64,000 bases of DNA from Bolinopsis microptera. Taxonomy: Eukaryota; Ctenophora; Tentaculata; Lobata; Bolinopsidae. Numbering within the stretch: position 1 is the first letter of the stretch; each line of letters begins with the position of its first letter. Location of the stretch: contig NC_087079.1 in assembly GCF_026151205.1 (NCBI RefSeq), positions 17,726,945-17,790,944 on the forward strand, given 5' to 3'. Both the position numbers and the translations under genes were made by a program. This document shows, one piece after another, positions 22,905 to 34,444 of the stretch. The notes beneath the pieces were generated by a model. It worked only from the letters and a program-made list of their open reading frames with translations. It searched no databases and was not told where the DNA came from.

Positions 22905-24754
22905 CAAGCATAACTTTGCCCTTATTCACATAACTATTTACCCCCTATACTATTAATCCCCTTTATTGTTTTTTCCAGCATTAAACTCATCGAAAGTAGA
23001 TCAGCAGTTATTAAGTTCATAACATTCTAATTCAAGTTAAAGATGACAGGAATAGGAAATAGTGATGTGAAGTTTTTAAGAAATTTTTGCGCAAAATACG
23101 CGCCATCGCCAGCATGTTATACTAAATTAGGTAAAAAAACCCAAAATCGCGCCATATTCAGGTGCCTTAAAAACCATGTTTTTAAATTGAGTTAGAGATC
23201 TGAAACTTTGCAAGGGGCGTCTAGACCTGTCCACATCCGACTGTAAAAAAAGCTTCATATTTCAGGAGTATCGGGAAGTGGGTTTCTGGAACCCCTGTTT
23301 TGCTGTTTTACAACAGATGTCGTGAAGTATTAATAGATAGATAGATAGATGTATATAATGTATAGACGCTTTGGCAGTCCAATTGTAGCCAACATTAAGT
23401 GTCCGTAGATTCAAAAGTATAAAAATACAGTCATTTCGAACCACAGGTTTAAAGATAATTGGTTTATACCTTTTTAGCTTACATTATATCAAAAAATAAT
23501 TTATCGTCATCTCATCACTTGATGACGTCACCATTTATGTTTTTAAAACTTGATTTTTGACAAAATACAACTTTTTCTCAAACTGATTTTACACCATGAA
23601 AAAGTAATTTTATTCAAAATCCGAACTTTTTCATACACCTTATGCAGATTAGTAAGTGTTTAAGCATTCGGAAAATCTAAACCGGAAAAGTTTCCTACCC
23701 TACTCCTTCATAAAGATATTCGCTATTGAAGTAGTGCTTTTTTGAAAGAATAATTTTATAAAAACACAAAAGTTTTATTTTTTTATTTTTTAAGGAAGCT
23801 GGGCCAAGATAGCCCACGAGAGGAGAGCATTGAGATGCCTCTACCTCTGGGTGTGGCAACCTTGGGGAAGGTTGCCGGTTGAAATCAGAGTGATTTGTGG
23901 GGAGGATGGTGTAAGATTATAGTATATCAAAATGATAACGCTTAAATGCCAGCTGGGTTTGAAAAGTAAAACGACGAGACAGCATATGAATAATACTTAA
24001 GTCACCCCGTCCCTGATCCAGCTCTTCCGCACAATTAAGCGTTTGGTGCGGTTGCGAAAATTGACAATTGGGTGATGTTTGGTTGTCGAATATGTCCATT
24101 GACAGAAAGGTAGTAGTCCTGAAATATTACACATAAGTTTGAATTAGTATTCTCTGGTGTTGACCATCCCATGGGTTGGTGGAGCTCAATATTGCTTCTT
24201 AAAGGTCTAAATTGTAATAGGCTAGTTTTTAAAAGTTAAAAATCCAAAAGTTGCACAACGTGGGGACACGCCCAAATTGATAGAAAATTGCAAAAATTAC
24301 TGAAAATTTGCTGGTTTCTCACCACATTTTTTTGAACTTTGGAGTCCCGTGTGATCCAAGTTCTTTTGAAATCTCTGAAACTGTGCGTGCTTGTCAAACT
24401 ATATATTATATACCACATGCAAAAAGTTACGGTGATTCACTATTGTATGTGCACGCAACGTCCGCTCAAAGTTTGCACGTCGAAAAGGTGAGAATTTTGC
24501 TCATTAGTGATTCGAATAATTCTGCGTTTCCCACGATATTTAAATGGCATTATATATGAATTAAATGCCAACTGAATGAGCAAAAAGTGCCATAGTCAGT
24601 TTTTTTTTGTCGACAGATAACCTACCTAGCTAAACACAAGAAATGTTTTTGAAGGTTAAATTTCGAAATCGTTGAAATTACCTCCTTAAAGGATATTCAT
24701 GAATTTCGACTGTGTAAATTAATCCTGACAATATAATCAAAAATAGATGAATAT
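22905..24754 (+). repeat. inverted duplication (repeat B), left arm
   Basis: Begins GCAGGCAAGCATAACTTTGC and runs through GAGTTAGAGATCTGAAACTT, TAGACGCTTTGGCAGTCC and CACGCAACGTCCGCTC. The same order appears reverse-complemented at 34445-35886. The arm continues directly into a MITE A copy at 24755-24990, as does the other arm. A third, partial copy in direct orientation lies at 33260-33780. No protein domain is visible; a T-rich 23770-region and GGGCCAAGATAGCCCACGAG differ between arms. Confidence 0.8.
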
Positions 24755-24990
24755 TTAACCAAACCCATAATCATGGGTAGAGTGAAAACCGCTGCCAGTG
24801 TCCTCTCTTTTCCAAGAGCTATTACATTCGTAAGGCCGGAATGAATGGGAAAAGCGAGCGACCGATTTTCATTCTCGGATCAATTTGCATTTGCGACGTT
24901 TCCTCAATTTAATATCATTTCCTTTGTTTGGAAAAGAGAGACACTGGCAGCGGTTCACTCTATATACCCATGATTATGGGTTTTGGTTAA
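24755..24990. mobile_element. MITE A, copy 1 (TTAA-bounded)
   Basis: Ends TTAACCAAACCCATAATCAT and its complement CATGATTATGGGTTTTGGTT, with inverted repeats of about 60 bp including GCTGCCAGTGTC. TTAA lies at both ends, as in piggyBac-type duplications, but other copies start TTGACC and end GGTCAA, so TTRA may be part of the repeat. No coding capacity. Best-preserved of four copies. Confidence 0.8.
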
Positions 24991-26591
24991 ATTATGAACT
25001 CACATTAATATAAGTAATGACAATTTTAACAACTCACATTCTTAGATTTACATACAACATAGAAAATGTTAACGGGTGATACTCGTAAAATATCTGTTCC
25101 ATATACATAACAGGACCGTCGACGAAGTCCAACTCGGCGCGCGTCCTGTTAGGTTGTAAACCTACAAAGAAAATGTCGACGTTTCTTTTCTTTTCGTTGA
25201 TATTATCCCAAGAATTTTGCCTACAGCTTACCTGAGTGGTAAGTGACAAATGGTTTTATTATTAGCTCTTGCCCAATTTGCTAAAGTAATATATTTGATC
25301 GCTTCCTCAAATTTATACCAATATGCCAATGCGAGGTGAAATTAAACAAAATGCTATATCATTAGGCAGTAATATAAGTGATAAGGTTTAGTGTGAATAT
25401 GAAATTTCATCACTCGTGTAGTTGATCGCATTTTATTAAACCAAAAGTTTGTAAATCCTTTTCCAAGCCTATTGAAATTGTTTCTAAATTTTTAGTAAAC
25501 ATGATATAATTTTTTATATTTAATATGAATAATGTTTCAGTAAATACTCTAGACGTCATTAATCATGTTAACATTTTGACATGTGTTTAAAGCTGAACAT
25601 TTCAATTTGATGACACGAAAAGTTGGTGAGATTACTCTTAGCGATGCTTTAGTTAAGTGGGTAGATAATAGAAATGGTTTTATTTAGCTCTCAACCTTAG
25701 AAAAACAAATTATATGATCGTCTCTCGCCAAAGAAACTTAAATTATCGTGATGTGGCAATGTTCTGGTGTCACCAATTTGAGAGAAAAACAGAAGCCTCG
25801 ATTTTTAGGAGTTATAAAGATATAAACTAAACTGGTCCCCATCATATCTCTGCCATGGAAAATAAAAATGTCCATATACATAGGAGTCATGTACTAACTT
25901 AAAAAATATCTGCCTCTCGAACACTCGTCAAATGTATCAAAGTTTTGTGCAGTCACACCTTTAATTATTGTAAGCCTTGTATGGGTTTTGCTCAAATCTC
26001 ATATTGAATCACTTTTTGTAAAACAGAAAAATGGCCTTCGAGCAGTATTCACCGGGTTTCGTCAATTACTGGACAAGGACTTATCCCCCCAGCAAGTACC
26101 AAAGTCTGGATTTTATTCACATAAAATATTGACAGTAACTGAGTACACAGTATCATTGTAAATAACGCACTCATTTAATGCATAAATTGAAAAATTTCCT
26201 AATCTAGTACCTTTGTCTCTCAAGAAAACAATTCCCCCAAAAGCGGCACCATTATTTAATACTAAGCCGGATTCACTTCTCACTACAGAATGGTCACGAA
26301 AAGTATGGTCAACACTCTTACAATAACTCAGTATTTTAAAGGTCCATTATTAAGCAAAAAACCGTTTTTATAATGTTTGCAGCAACTTCCCCGCCTAGTC
26401 TATTAAACCTGAACATTTACAAAACTTGTATAAAAACTATGCTCATCCGATCAGCAAAATGAAAACATCGAGAGATGAATGGCCTTTTTCCAATGTTATT
26501 TTGTATAACATGACTAAAAAAATCAACGCGTAACATAAACCAAAATGCCGATAATAACCTTGACTCTACATCTAAATTATATGCACACATT
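24991..26591. other. non-coding stretch with part of repeat E
   Basis: 25068-25175 shares about 100 bp (AACGGGTGATACTCGTAAAA, GTCGACGAAG, GCGCGCGTCCTG) with 42384-42480 inside the 2.6-kb long-TIR element. A possible exon at 26026-26160 (acceptor GTAAAACAG, open to TAA) has two overlapping plausible frames, so it is not called. Confidence 0.5.
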
Positions 26592-27932
26592 TGTTTTTTG
26601 TTTGTTTATAGAACCCGTCCCCAATCTCGTATCGGAAAATGACTAAACTCAGGTCTGAGTGTGAATACTGGTGTACCTGCAAGAGTTTCATTAAGCATTT
26701 AGAGTTCTGTAAACAGCAGTTACAATTGTGCTAGATTATTTTTAGTATATCCGATTGGTATCAAAATATACTCCACATGCTTCCAAAATTTGTAAAGCCG
26801 TATACATACATATCACACTACACCGGAAGCCGACACAGTGCAGATCTCCTCCATACCAGTCGATCTGCGCCGCGTATGTTTAGTTATAACGCGCGGCGCA
26901 GACTGAGTAAACCACACGCCGCAATTCCGATCCAGTGCAATGCTACATGTAAGAACTACGGCTTCAATCCCAACTTTCTGCACAATGGTCCTGGAATGTT
27001 TTGGAAGGAAAAGAATGAACAAAAAAAAGGGATATATATAAAAAAAAATCAGCGATTTAATGTTGCCTTAGAGGGTAACTTTAATTCCCAGGTTTCAAAA
27101 TCAAGCTTTTTAAATAAAATAAAACTAAAGTATGTAAACGTCGAACCAAACCGATTATTGAGCGATAATACTGAGTTTATTGATCCTGGGTGCGAGTCAT
27201 TCAGATTTCCATTTTTCGAATGGTTCATGTCAGTCTTGACCGAAATTGTCTAATGAAGTAAAGCAACAAGCAAACTCTTCCCGTTAATGCTGATATAAGT
27301 CGGTCTCAATCCCAAATTATGATGATGACCCAGTGAAAAAGTGCAGAAATCGACCGAAAATAAACAAAAACTAAAAACAGTTAAAAAGGACAAATTCCAA
27401 ACACAAGGAATAATTAATAACTTAGAGCGGAAATAAGCAATATCTCCAAACGGAGTTTCTGAGAGGTAGAAGGTTCTTTAATTAGAGCGATTATTAAATG
27501 AGACCCACTAAAGTACTAAATTAACCGGACTGCTAGCAAGAATCGAGAGTGGAATAAAAATAAAAGCGGAATAAATTTTAAGATAATGAAACAGAAACTG
27601 AAAGCAAAAATATATACCGTTCTAGAATGCTTCGCAAACTATTGCTCCTTTGTAAAGCACGTGTTGTAAGTGTAGTAAAAAGATAAAATAATAAAGCTAT
27701 AAAAATGACGAGCGTTGAAATCGAGAGGGGGAGACAGTGAGTTCTTAATTAATAAACTTAGAGCGTAATAAGGAATATAATATCTCCAAACGGAGTTTTC
27801 TGAGAGGGTGAAGGTTCTTTAGATTAGAGCTAATGATAAAATGAACCCACTAAAGGTACTAAATTAACCGGACTGCTATCAATAGAATCGAGAGTGGAAA
27901 TAAAAATAAAAGCGGAATAAATTTAAGATCAT
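26592..27932 (-). mobile_element. retroposon D, copy 1
   Basis: Reverse-orientation copy of the element at 48032-50424. The 3' tail (complement of TTGTTTTTTGTTTGTTTATA) is at the low-coordinate end. The body has the GC palindrome GCGCGGCGCAG and the segment with TCCAGTGCAATGCTACATGT. The 5' side carries about two monomer units (CTCCAAACGGAGTTT, AACCGGACTGCTA). CACACATT on both sides (26584-26591, 27933-27940) may be the target duplication. No transposase or reverse transcriptase; open frames on the opposite strand here are incidental. Confidence 0.75.
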
Positions 27933-27940
27933 CACACATT

Positions 27941-28756
27941 GATGCATCAACTCAATATACGTCGCAATTTCATAAATTACACTGCAACATTGACTTTTTT
28001 ATTATCGCCGCGTATTTCAAACAAGTACAAATTCTACAAATTTTGAAGTGCTCATCTTTTTTTTACTTTTTAATCTTTTACCTATTAACCCATTGAAAAT
28101 AAAAACCTTTAAGGTTATAAACAATCCTTGCATACTTACCGGTAGAGTCCTAAAATTGAATAGTTTTTTGAGATTTCCTTTACATTATATTTATGCATGT
28201 GCCCCACGGTATGAATTTCTTATTACCATTGATATTATATTATTTTTTGAGTAAACATTGTCTGTACCACGGCCTAAAAAAAAACACCATCGAAGAAGCG
28301 AACACTCCCGCTCTTTTTAAGATAAAGAGGAAAAGTTACGCTGCTAAATTTCGCTGTATAGACCTTGATATAGAGACCAATCTTCTCACGATCTCCTGAC
28401 CAAGTACCTTTGGATAAAGTTCAAGCTTGATCAGGTTGCGGTGTGTCGAGGAAGTAAGATCCACTAGGGTGGAAGAAAGGAAACTTTAAAGCCTTAAGAA
28501 CCAGGCCTTGCACAGAGGTTGAACTGCTCCCATCTTGTAATGGTCAATATTGTGACTCCTTCCTCCTTGACAGCTTATAGAGAGGGTGCTGCCACCTGAA
28601 AACATTCCTCATTTCTCAGAACTGTACATATGGCGACAAACCGTTAGACTACAGATAATGATCATATAACATGGAAATACTTGAGATTGCTATATCGAGA
28701 AAGAATTATGCTGAAAGTAATAGAGTATACACGAGGAATACTTTTTCATGTTTCAG
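27941..28756. other. upstream sequence of a last exon, no firm exon
   Basis: A coding-like frame occurs at 28280-28400 (NTIEEANTPALFKIKRKSYA) but lacks good splice sites. A minus-strand donor (ACCG/GTAAGTATGC) is present at about 28139. Confidence 0.3.
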
Positions 28757-28964
28757 TGACCAAATGACGCCCCTACTAGTACTACATCAAACATTTATAA
28801 CCAATAACATCGAAGTTACCGATAACCAACAACAGACTTCTAAAGATAAACCAGACTCATCTCCTATTAATATGAATACTTTTTTAGTATCAAGCGACTA
28901 CGAAGCGGTGACAATGGAACAGCAAGAAGGAAGCAGTGTTATCCAAATAAACGAACAAAAATGA
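28757..28964 (+). CDS. last coding exon of an unrecognised gene
   Basis: Strong acceptor TTTTTCATGTTTCAG ends at 28756. The exon enters in phase 2 and stays open to TGA at 28962-28964. It encodes about 68 residues: DQMTPLLVLHQTFITNNIEV, then a polar stretch rich in Gln, Ser, Asp and Thr with FLVSSDYEAV and a final QEGSSVIQINEQK. The acidic, polar, non-helical make-up suits the cytoplasmic tail of a membrane protein, but this is inference. Upstream exons were not found, and the repeat-rich stretch to the left may be intron. Confidence 0.45.
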
Positions 28965-29190
28965 ACAATTCAAAAATTTCCCCCGCCCCTACTATTACCC
29001 TGACCTAGCCCCTAAAATTGTCGTTATTACTTAACTCAGATATCATGTCTTTAGCACATAGTACTTACCTATAAATGTAAGTCCCTACCATAATAATATA
29101 AATTATAATACTAGATATCTTAAATGTAATTATACCATACAGGGGCGCGGCGGCGCTCGGGCGCTCAGCACTGTCATTTACAGTTATTTA

Positions 29191-29316
29191 TGCGGCATTA
29201 TGTGGACTTATAATCAATTGTGGGGGATTTCCAAAATCCATTAAGGACTTTTGTACCACGTCGTGACGCATACAAATAAATACCATAATAGCTAAAAAGG
29301 TCCACATAATGCCGCA
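29191..29316. mobile_element. short foldback MITE
   Basis: TGCGGCATTATGTGGAC (29191-29207) is exactly inverted at 29300-29316, with imperfect extension outward (GTTATTTA against GTTATGTT). The 92-bp centre is non-coding. Confidence 0.75.
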
Positions 29317-29329
29317 AACATAACTTTTA

Positions 29330-29990
29330 AAATGACTCGTCCAGATCCATCTTTAAAATCCTTAAATTGGACACTACTCACTAGCTGAACTAGCTCTTAA
29401 TTATCGATAAAAAATCTGTGTATCTGACTTCCAGCTCGCCATTTTTGAATTCAAGCAAATCAGGATATCCAAACGGTGTAGGAAGTTCATTCGTTAAAAA
29501 CTGGTGTCAAGATATCATAGGCCCCTAAAATGACTTGTCCATATCAGTTTAACCTTAAATTAGACAGAACTCGTTGCTGAATACAATACCTTCTGAGTAA
29601 AAGGCTGTCATTAAACTTAATTGGATGATTGACCCCCAGCTGCAGTTTTTTGGAAATTCCAGATAATTTATGATATTCAGGGCTGTAGAATATTCTTTGT
29701 AAGACAGAACGTCCCCGTTAACAATATTTACATTGGCCCGAAAATGGCTCTTCCAGATCCAGTCCTCAATCATAAATTGGGCACAACTTACTAGCTTTTT
29801 GAAACTGTCATTAAATCTGTATGATGACCTCCAGCTGAAGTTTTTTGAATTGCAGATAATTGAAGATATCCAGGGCCTTCCAGGGGTTGGTGGAATTTTC
29901 TGCAAACGACCAAATCCCGTTGGAAAAAGCCAAAAACCGTAATTTAATTGCATATGGCAATTTGATTCCAGTGACCCTTGAGCTATTAAA
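29330..29990. repeat. degenerate tandem repeat, unit about 205 bp
   Basis: Three to four diverged copies share AAAATGRCTYGTCCAGATCC, TTAAATTGGRCACA, ACTCACTAGCT and GATAATTKADGATATYCAGG (degenerate code). Copy starts lie near 29330, 29528 and 29740. Confidence 0.65.
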
Positions 29991-31547
29991 GTTACAGGTT
30001 TTCTAGCTCACTTCCAATGACCCGAGATTAAAATCCAGGACAAGCCTGGACCTCAGATCTATAGTCGACAATTTAATCCTGATCTTTATTCGACAAGTGA
30101 GCCCTAGTTCACTGTAAAGTAAGGTAAGCCAGTAATCCACAGCCATTAGTAATGCGAACCGAGACCTGAACGTTTATTTCAACTCACGAATTTTCAGACG
30201 CCCTAAATTAAGCTATACACATATTCTCCTTTCCTGTATCACCAACGTTTTAATTCCCATAATTAATAAATGTAGGATGCCTCATGGCTCATCTACCAGT
30301 TAACCTCCGACTATAGCTGACAGCGGTGGCGCTAAAGAAAGACGAAAGGACCGAACATATAAGAGTTTGTGACGGTATCGTGGTCACATTCACCACGGTC
30401 ATCTAGGTCACTCTTACTGTAGGGGCGACTGAGCGCAGACGCTCAGCGCGCTTGTCAGAAAGTTTCGTGAGAAAATAACTTAAATGGGATACCTGTTATT
30501 GAACAAAGCTTTGGAATTCACGTATACAAACAAAATAGTTTACCAAACAAGCAAACTGCAAAAGCGCATCAACTATTATATGTTACAGATATTATGATCA
30601 TTGAAGACTAAGTGGTGTTATTCCTAAACAGATTTACGTAACGACCGATTTGATGTTTCCTCGCCGCACTTACCACACTACACACTTACACAGTTACACT
30701 GTAAGTTACGACGTTACGTTATCACTATCAACATATAAAAAGGGACACCACGTTTATTTGCCGCGATAAAATTAAAAATTAGCCGGCAGTTTGAAATCAG
30801 GACAGCTTTGATTTCTTAATTATGACTGGCTACAAAATGAACAGATTATACTGAACGTTAGTAAAGATTTTTAGAGAAAGCCTTTAAGAACTTAAAATCA
30901 CATATGTATATCATTGCAGCCCTGCTAGTTTTATGAGCAGTACCGGCAGCACAAACGTATTTTACAAAATTTCGTGCAAGAACATTCAGAGTTTCAACGA
31001 AAAAGTAAACTAACTATGAGTACAAAAATTGGGTTCTTCGCCGCTGCCGTTTACAAATTAAACGTGAAAATACGGGTCAACGAAACAGCAGAATAAAGAT
31101 TCTAAATAGTTGATGAATTTGTTGATAACCGCTAACAAGCTTTAAAACTGGCTGAAACTAAGTTCAGCAGATAGCGTTAGTCGCCCTTTTTCAAATAACA
31201 GAAATTTGACCAATTGTGTAGTTATTAAATTCAGAGCCGACCTCATCATGTCCTCACTCTCCAGTCTCTAGCTACCCACAGTGGCGACTTGCATCAATAA
31301 AAATATGGTTTAAGCAGCAATGGAGAACAGTTTATTTTAATGAGTTCAATAAAAATTCGCATTACCAAATCCAGGCCTTATAGTTGTGCAATTCGTTGTA
31401 TAAGGGTTTTTAATATTAACCAAGACCAAGAAAAAAATAAACTATACGCCATCGAATTGTAAAATTAAATTATTCTGAATCAATAACATAAAATCGGTAA
31501 GCTATTAAACATTAGTATGTCTATAAGAATCAGTAACTGTAAAGATC
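29991..31547. other. 1.5-kb stretch with no gene recognised
   Basis: Short open frames only. A patch at 30420-30460 (GGGGCGACTGAGCGCAGACG) resembles small GC-rich islands at 20530 and 29145 that all contain CGCTCAGC; it may be a promoter or another repeat. Confidence 0.45.
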
Positions 31548-31736
31548 TTGACCAAAACCCATAATCATGGGTACAGTGAAACCCTGCCATGTCCTCTCTT
31601 TCCAAACAAAAGAAATGAATTAATTTAAGAACCGGCCGCAAATGCAAATTGATACCGAGAATGAAATTCGGTCGCTCGTCTTTTTCCCATTCAATACGCT
31701 TTATTTCAATACGTAATCCTTATGGGTTTTTGGTCA
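31548..31736. mobile_element. MITE A, copy 2
   Basis: Begins TTGACCAAAACCCATAATCA and ends TATGGGTTTTTGGTCAA, with the family segment GAATGAAATTCGGTCGCTCG inside. About 189 bp. Confidence 0.8.
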
Positions 31737-32029
31737 AATTACATATAAATGTTTCTAAGATCGTTTGTTGTACGTGATTTTTTTCGAGGGGTATGGATTC
31801 TGTTAAATTCAGATTAAAACTGCGAATTTGTTGATAAATACTGCTGAACTGCACTGGAAAATTAGATTAACTAGCAGAATGATAATATCAGCAGACTTAC
31901 AGTTACAATTATATAGGTAGGCAGATTTTAGGTGACGCTGGCATCGGCCAGTCCCTGAGCACGCGCTCTTTTCAAGCTTCCTGAACACGAGCAAGCATAT
32001 AGATTATATATAAGCAAGCTACCCAGGAA

Positions 32030-32210
32030 ACCTTACCGGCTGGTGCCAAAACCTTTTTTTTTTTTTTTTCGAAAGTAAAAGAATACTGGGATAAGACTTC
32101 CGGTTTCTTGCAAAATGTTCACGCCTCGTCAAAATAAGCCGAAAGCCCGCACTATGAATATGATAAACTATAACGCGGCTGTTGTGCTTGCCAGCACTGA
32201 GATTTCAATA
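32030..32210. repeat. partial repeat C and repeat B terminus
   Basis: CTTACCGGCTGG and GACTTCCGGTTTC match repeat C, interrupted by a T tract. GTGCTTGCCAGCACTGAGAT near 32186 matches the terminal motif of repeat B (reverse of GCTGGCAAGCAC). Confidence 0.55.
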
Positions 32211-32929
32211 AATTAGATTGATTATCCTAACGAAAAAAATGTCTATTGACTGTAAATTTAAATCAAAAAGTGCAGGGATGTTAACTCGTCCAGTCGAGCA
32301 GACAAATCTTAAACTTGAAAGTCGATCATGATCATGTTAACTTCTTAAAGTTAATGTACAGCTTTGACGTACAGAGTTGACATGTGAACTCTACCCTAAG
32401 TCTACCCTTTCTTGTCATAACGTTGTATGACCCGCCGCGCAGAGTGCGCGGCTTCCCCTGTATCGTAAGAAACTCTACAGTGGAAAAACACATTGGGCAT
32501 TGGGGGTCCGACCGTGGATACAACCATTACTAGTCAATAAATTCTACTGATAACTGATGATCATTACTACTTGAACTTAAGTTGATAAAGTCTCCTCAAT
32601 CATTCGAGTGCCTGCACCAAGGAATTGCCGCTTATGTCGTATCACATCTCTCCCAGTGCTTTCGGTTTCCTGCCAACTCTCGGACCTTATCAAATACAAT
32701 GTCTGGATCTCCTGTGTCTATTAACTCTGGCGTCTTTCTAGGACACAGGTGCGCATTTCTTTCTTGGCCGCCCTCGTGATTCTTCGGCCGTGACAGTGTC
32801 GCAATCAAATAGATACTTTTGGTAGCCTGGTGTCAGGCATTCTAGAAACATTTCACAAATCAACCAGCGAAGACGTTGGGCATAATCGGGGCCCTCTATA
32901 CACAGAGACAATTGTGCAAAGAAACTGCT

Positions 32930-33185
32930 GCTACTGCTGCTCACTCTGTTGCTCACTGCGGCTCACTGCTGCTCACTGCTGCCACTGCTGCTCACGCTGC
33001 TCACTTGCTGCTCACTGCTGCTCACTGCTGCTCACGCTGCTCACTGCGCTCACTGCTGCTCACTGCTGCTCACTGCTTCTCACTGCTGCTCAACTTGCTG
33101 CTCACTGCTGCTCACTGTGGCTCACTGCCTGCTCACTTGCTGCTCACTGCTCAACTGTTGCTAACTGTTGCTCCACTGCTGCAAA
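32930..33185. repeat. GCTCACTGCT minisatellite
   Basis: Irregular runs of CTGCTGCTCACTG, about 20 units of 9-12 bp with several interruptions. All plus-strand frames are open for 70-120 codons because the unit lacks stops, so those frames are not genes. Confidence 0.9.
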
Positions 33186-33259
33186 ATTTATTTAAAAACA
33201 ATAGAGGGGTGCGAGAAGCAGCACAGGTGACATAGAACCATAATTAGCCGTTGCAGTTA

Positions 33260-33780
33260 TATCAAGAGTGCTGGCAAGCACGAGCGTTGTCTTTATGGGG
33301 GTATACTATTATCCCCCCCGTTTACTATTAGAACCCCCTTTACTAAAATACCCCCCCTTTAACTATTATCCCCTTTACTATTATACCCCCTTTGGGTTAT
33401 AAAAGTAAAGGGGGTATCATAGTAAAGCGTGCCTCCGGCCGAGTTTTTTCAGGCATTATACTTTATTTGTAGTTCAAAACATCTAATTGATGTCAAAGAT
33501 ACAGGAAATAGAAATAGTTATGTGGTAATTTTTAAGACATTTTTGCATAAAATACTGCCAGCACTGTATACGAAATTCGGTAAAAAACCCAAAATCGCCA
33601 TATTCAGGTATTAAAAAAACCATGTTAAAATTTGAGTTAGAGATCTGAAACTTTGCAGGGTGTCTAACGTTGACCAAATCGACTGCAAAACAGTTTCAAG
33701 TTTCAGGGCATCGGGAAAATATTTTCTAGAAACCCGCTGTTGTACGACAGATTGTCGTGGACATATACTACAGATATACA
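33260..33780 (+). repeat. repeat B, partial third copy, with C-rich runs
   Basis: Starts GTGCTGGCAAGCACGAGCG, then alternating CCCCC and TTTACTATTA blocks (33296-33420), then GAGTTAGAGATCTGAAACTT and the same order as the left arm up to CTGTTGTACGACAG. It abuts MITE A copy 3. Confidence 0.75.
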
Positions 33781-33784
33781 GATG

Positions 33785-34444
33785 TTGACCAAAACCCATA
33801 ATCATGGGTAGAGGTACCGCATGCCATTGTCTCTCTTTTCCAAACAAAAGGAAATGATATTAATTTGAGGACCTCCGCTAATGCCAAATTATACCGATAT
33901 GAAATCGGTCGCTCGCTTTTTCCATTCGATCACGGCTTACAATTTTAATACTATAATACCTCCGCCACTGAGTGCTGCGCGCTATAATTTTCCCGACCAA
34001 GCTTGCTGGAGGGGAATTGCGGGCACAAAGTTGCGGAGGTATTATATTTTATAATACGTTCCGGTTCCGATTGCAGAAGGGGTGTAATCCGATACGTGGC
34101 GCATCATACACTATAGTGTCTAATATATAGAACGCCAGTGTTATTTGTTTTGAAACTTGCCGCCAGACCAGTCTGAGTCTGGGCGATAAAAACCTCCAGC
34201 TTCTCTTGCGGGAAAAATGAGCAAATTATCAGCCCTTCGGTGTCCCCGAGTTTAGTGGATATAATTCCCGAAGGTATTATAATATAAAGCTTTATTGAAT
34301 TGGAAAAGCGAGCGACCGATTTCTTTCTCGGATCAATTTGCATTTTCGGACGGTTTATTCAAATTAATATCATTTCCGTTTGTTTGGACAAGAGAGACAC
34401 TGGCAGCGGTACACCTCTACCCATGATTATGGTTTTTTGGTCAA
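33785..34444. mobile_element. MITE A, copy 3, interrupted by another MITE
   Basis: Left end TTGACCAAAACCCATAATCA, right end ATGATTATGGTTTTTTGGTC. Length is 660 bp rather than 190-240 because of an insertion at about 33949-34285. The right half includes GCGAGCGACCGATTTC and GAGAGACACTGGCAGC. Confidence 0.75.
33949..34285. mobile_element. nested MITE with ATAATACCTYCG ends
   Basis: Left end ATACTATAATACCTCCGCCA; right end CCGAAGGTATTATAATATAA. An inner inverted copy (TTGCGGAGGTATTATA at 34031-34046) suggests an internal duplication or two nested units. No coding capacity. Confidence 0.55.

Noticed and set aside
26026..26160. Possible exon after acceptor GTAAAACAG
   Set aside because: Two overlapping frames are both plausible (one starting KNGLRAVFTGF, one MAFEQYSPGFV) and neither has a partner exon or donor.
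26777..27253. 158-codon plus-strand frame
   Set aside because: It lies antisense within retroposon D copy 1. The equivalent region of copy 2 does not keep this frame open.
32830..33235. Three overlapping plus frames rich in AHC and LLT
   Set aside because: Products of the GCTCACTGCT minisatellite.
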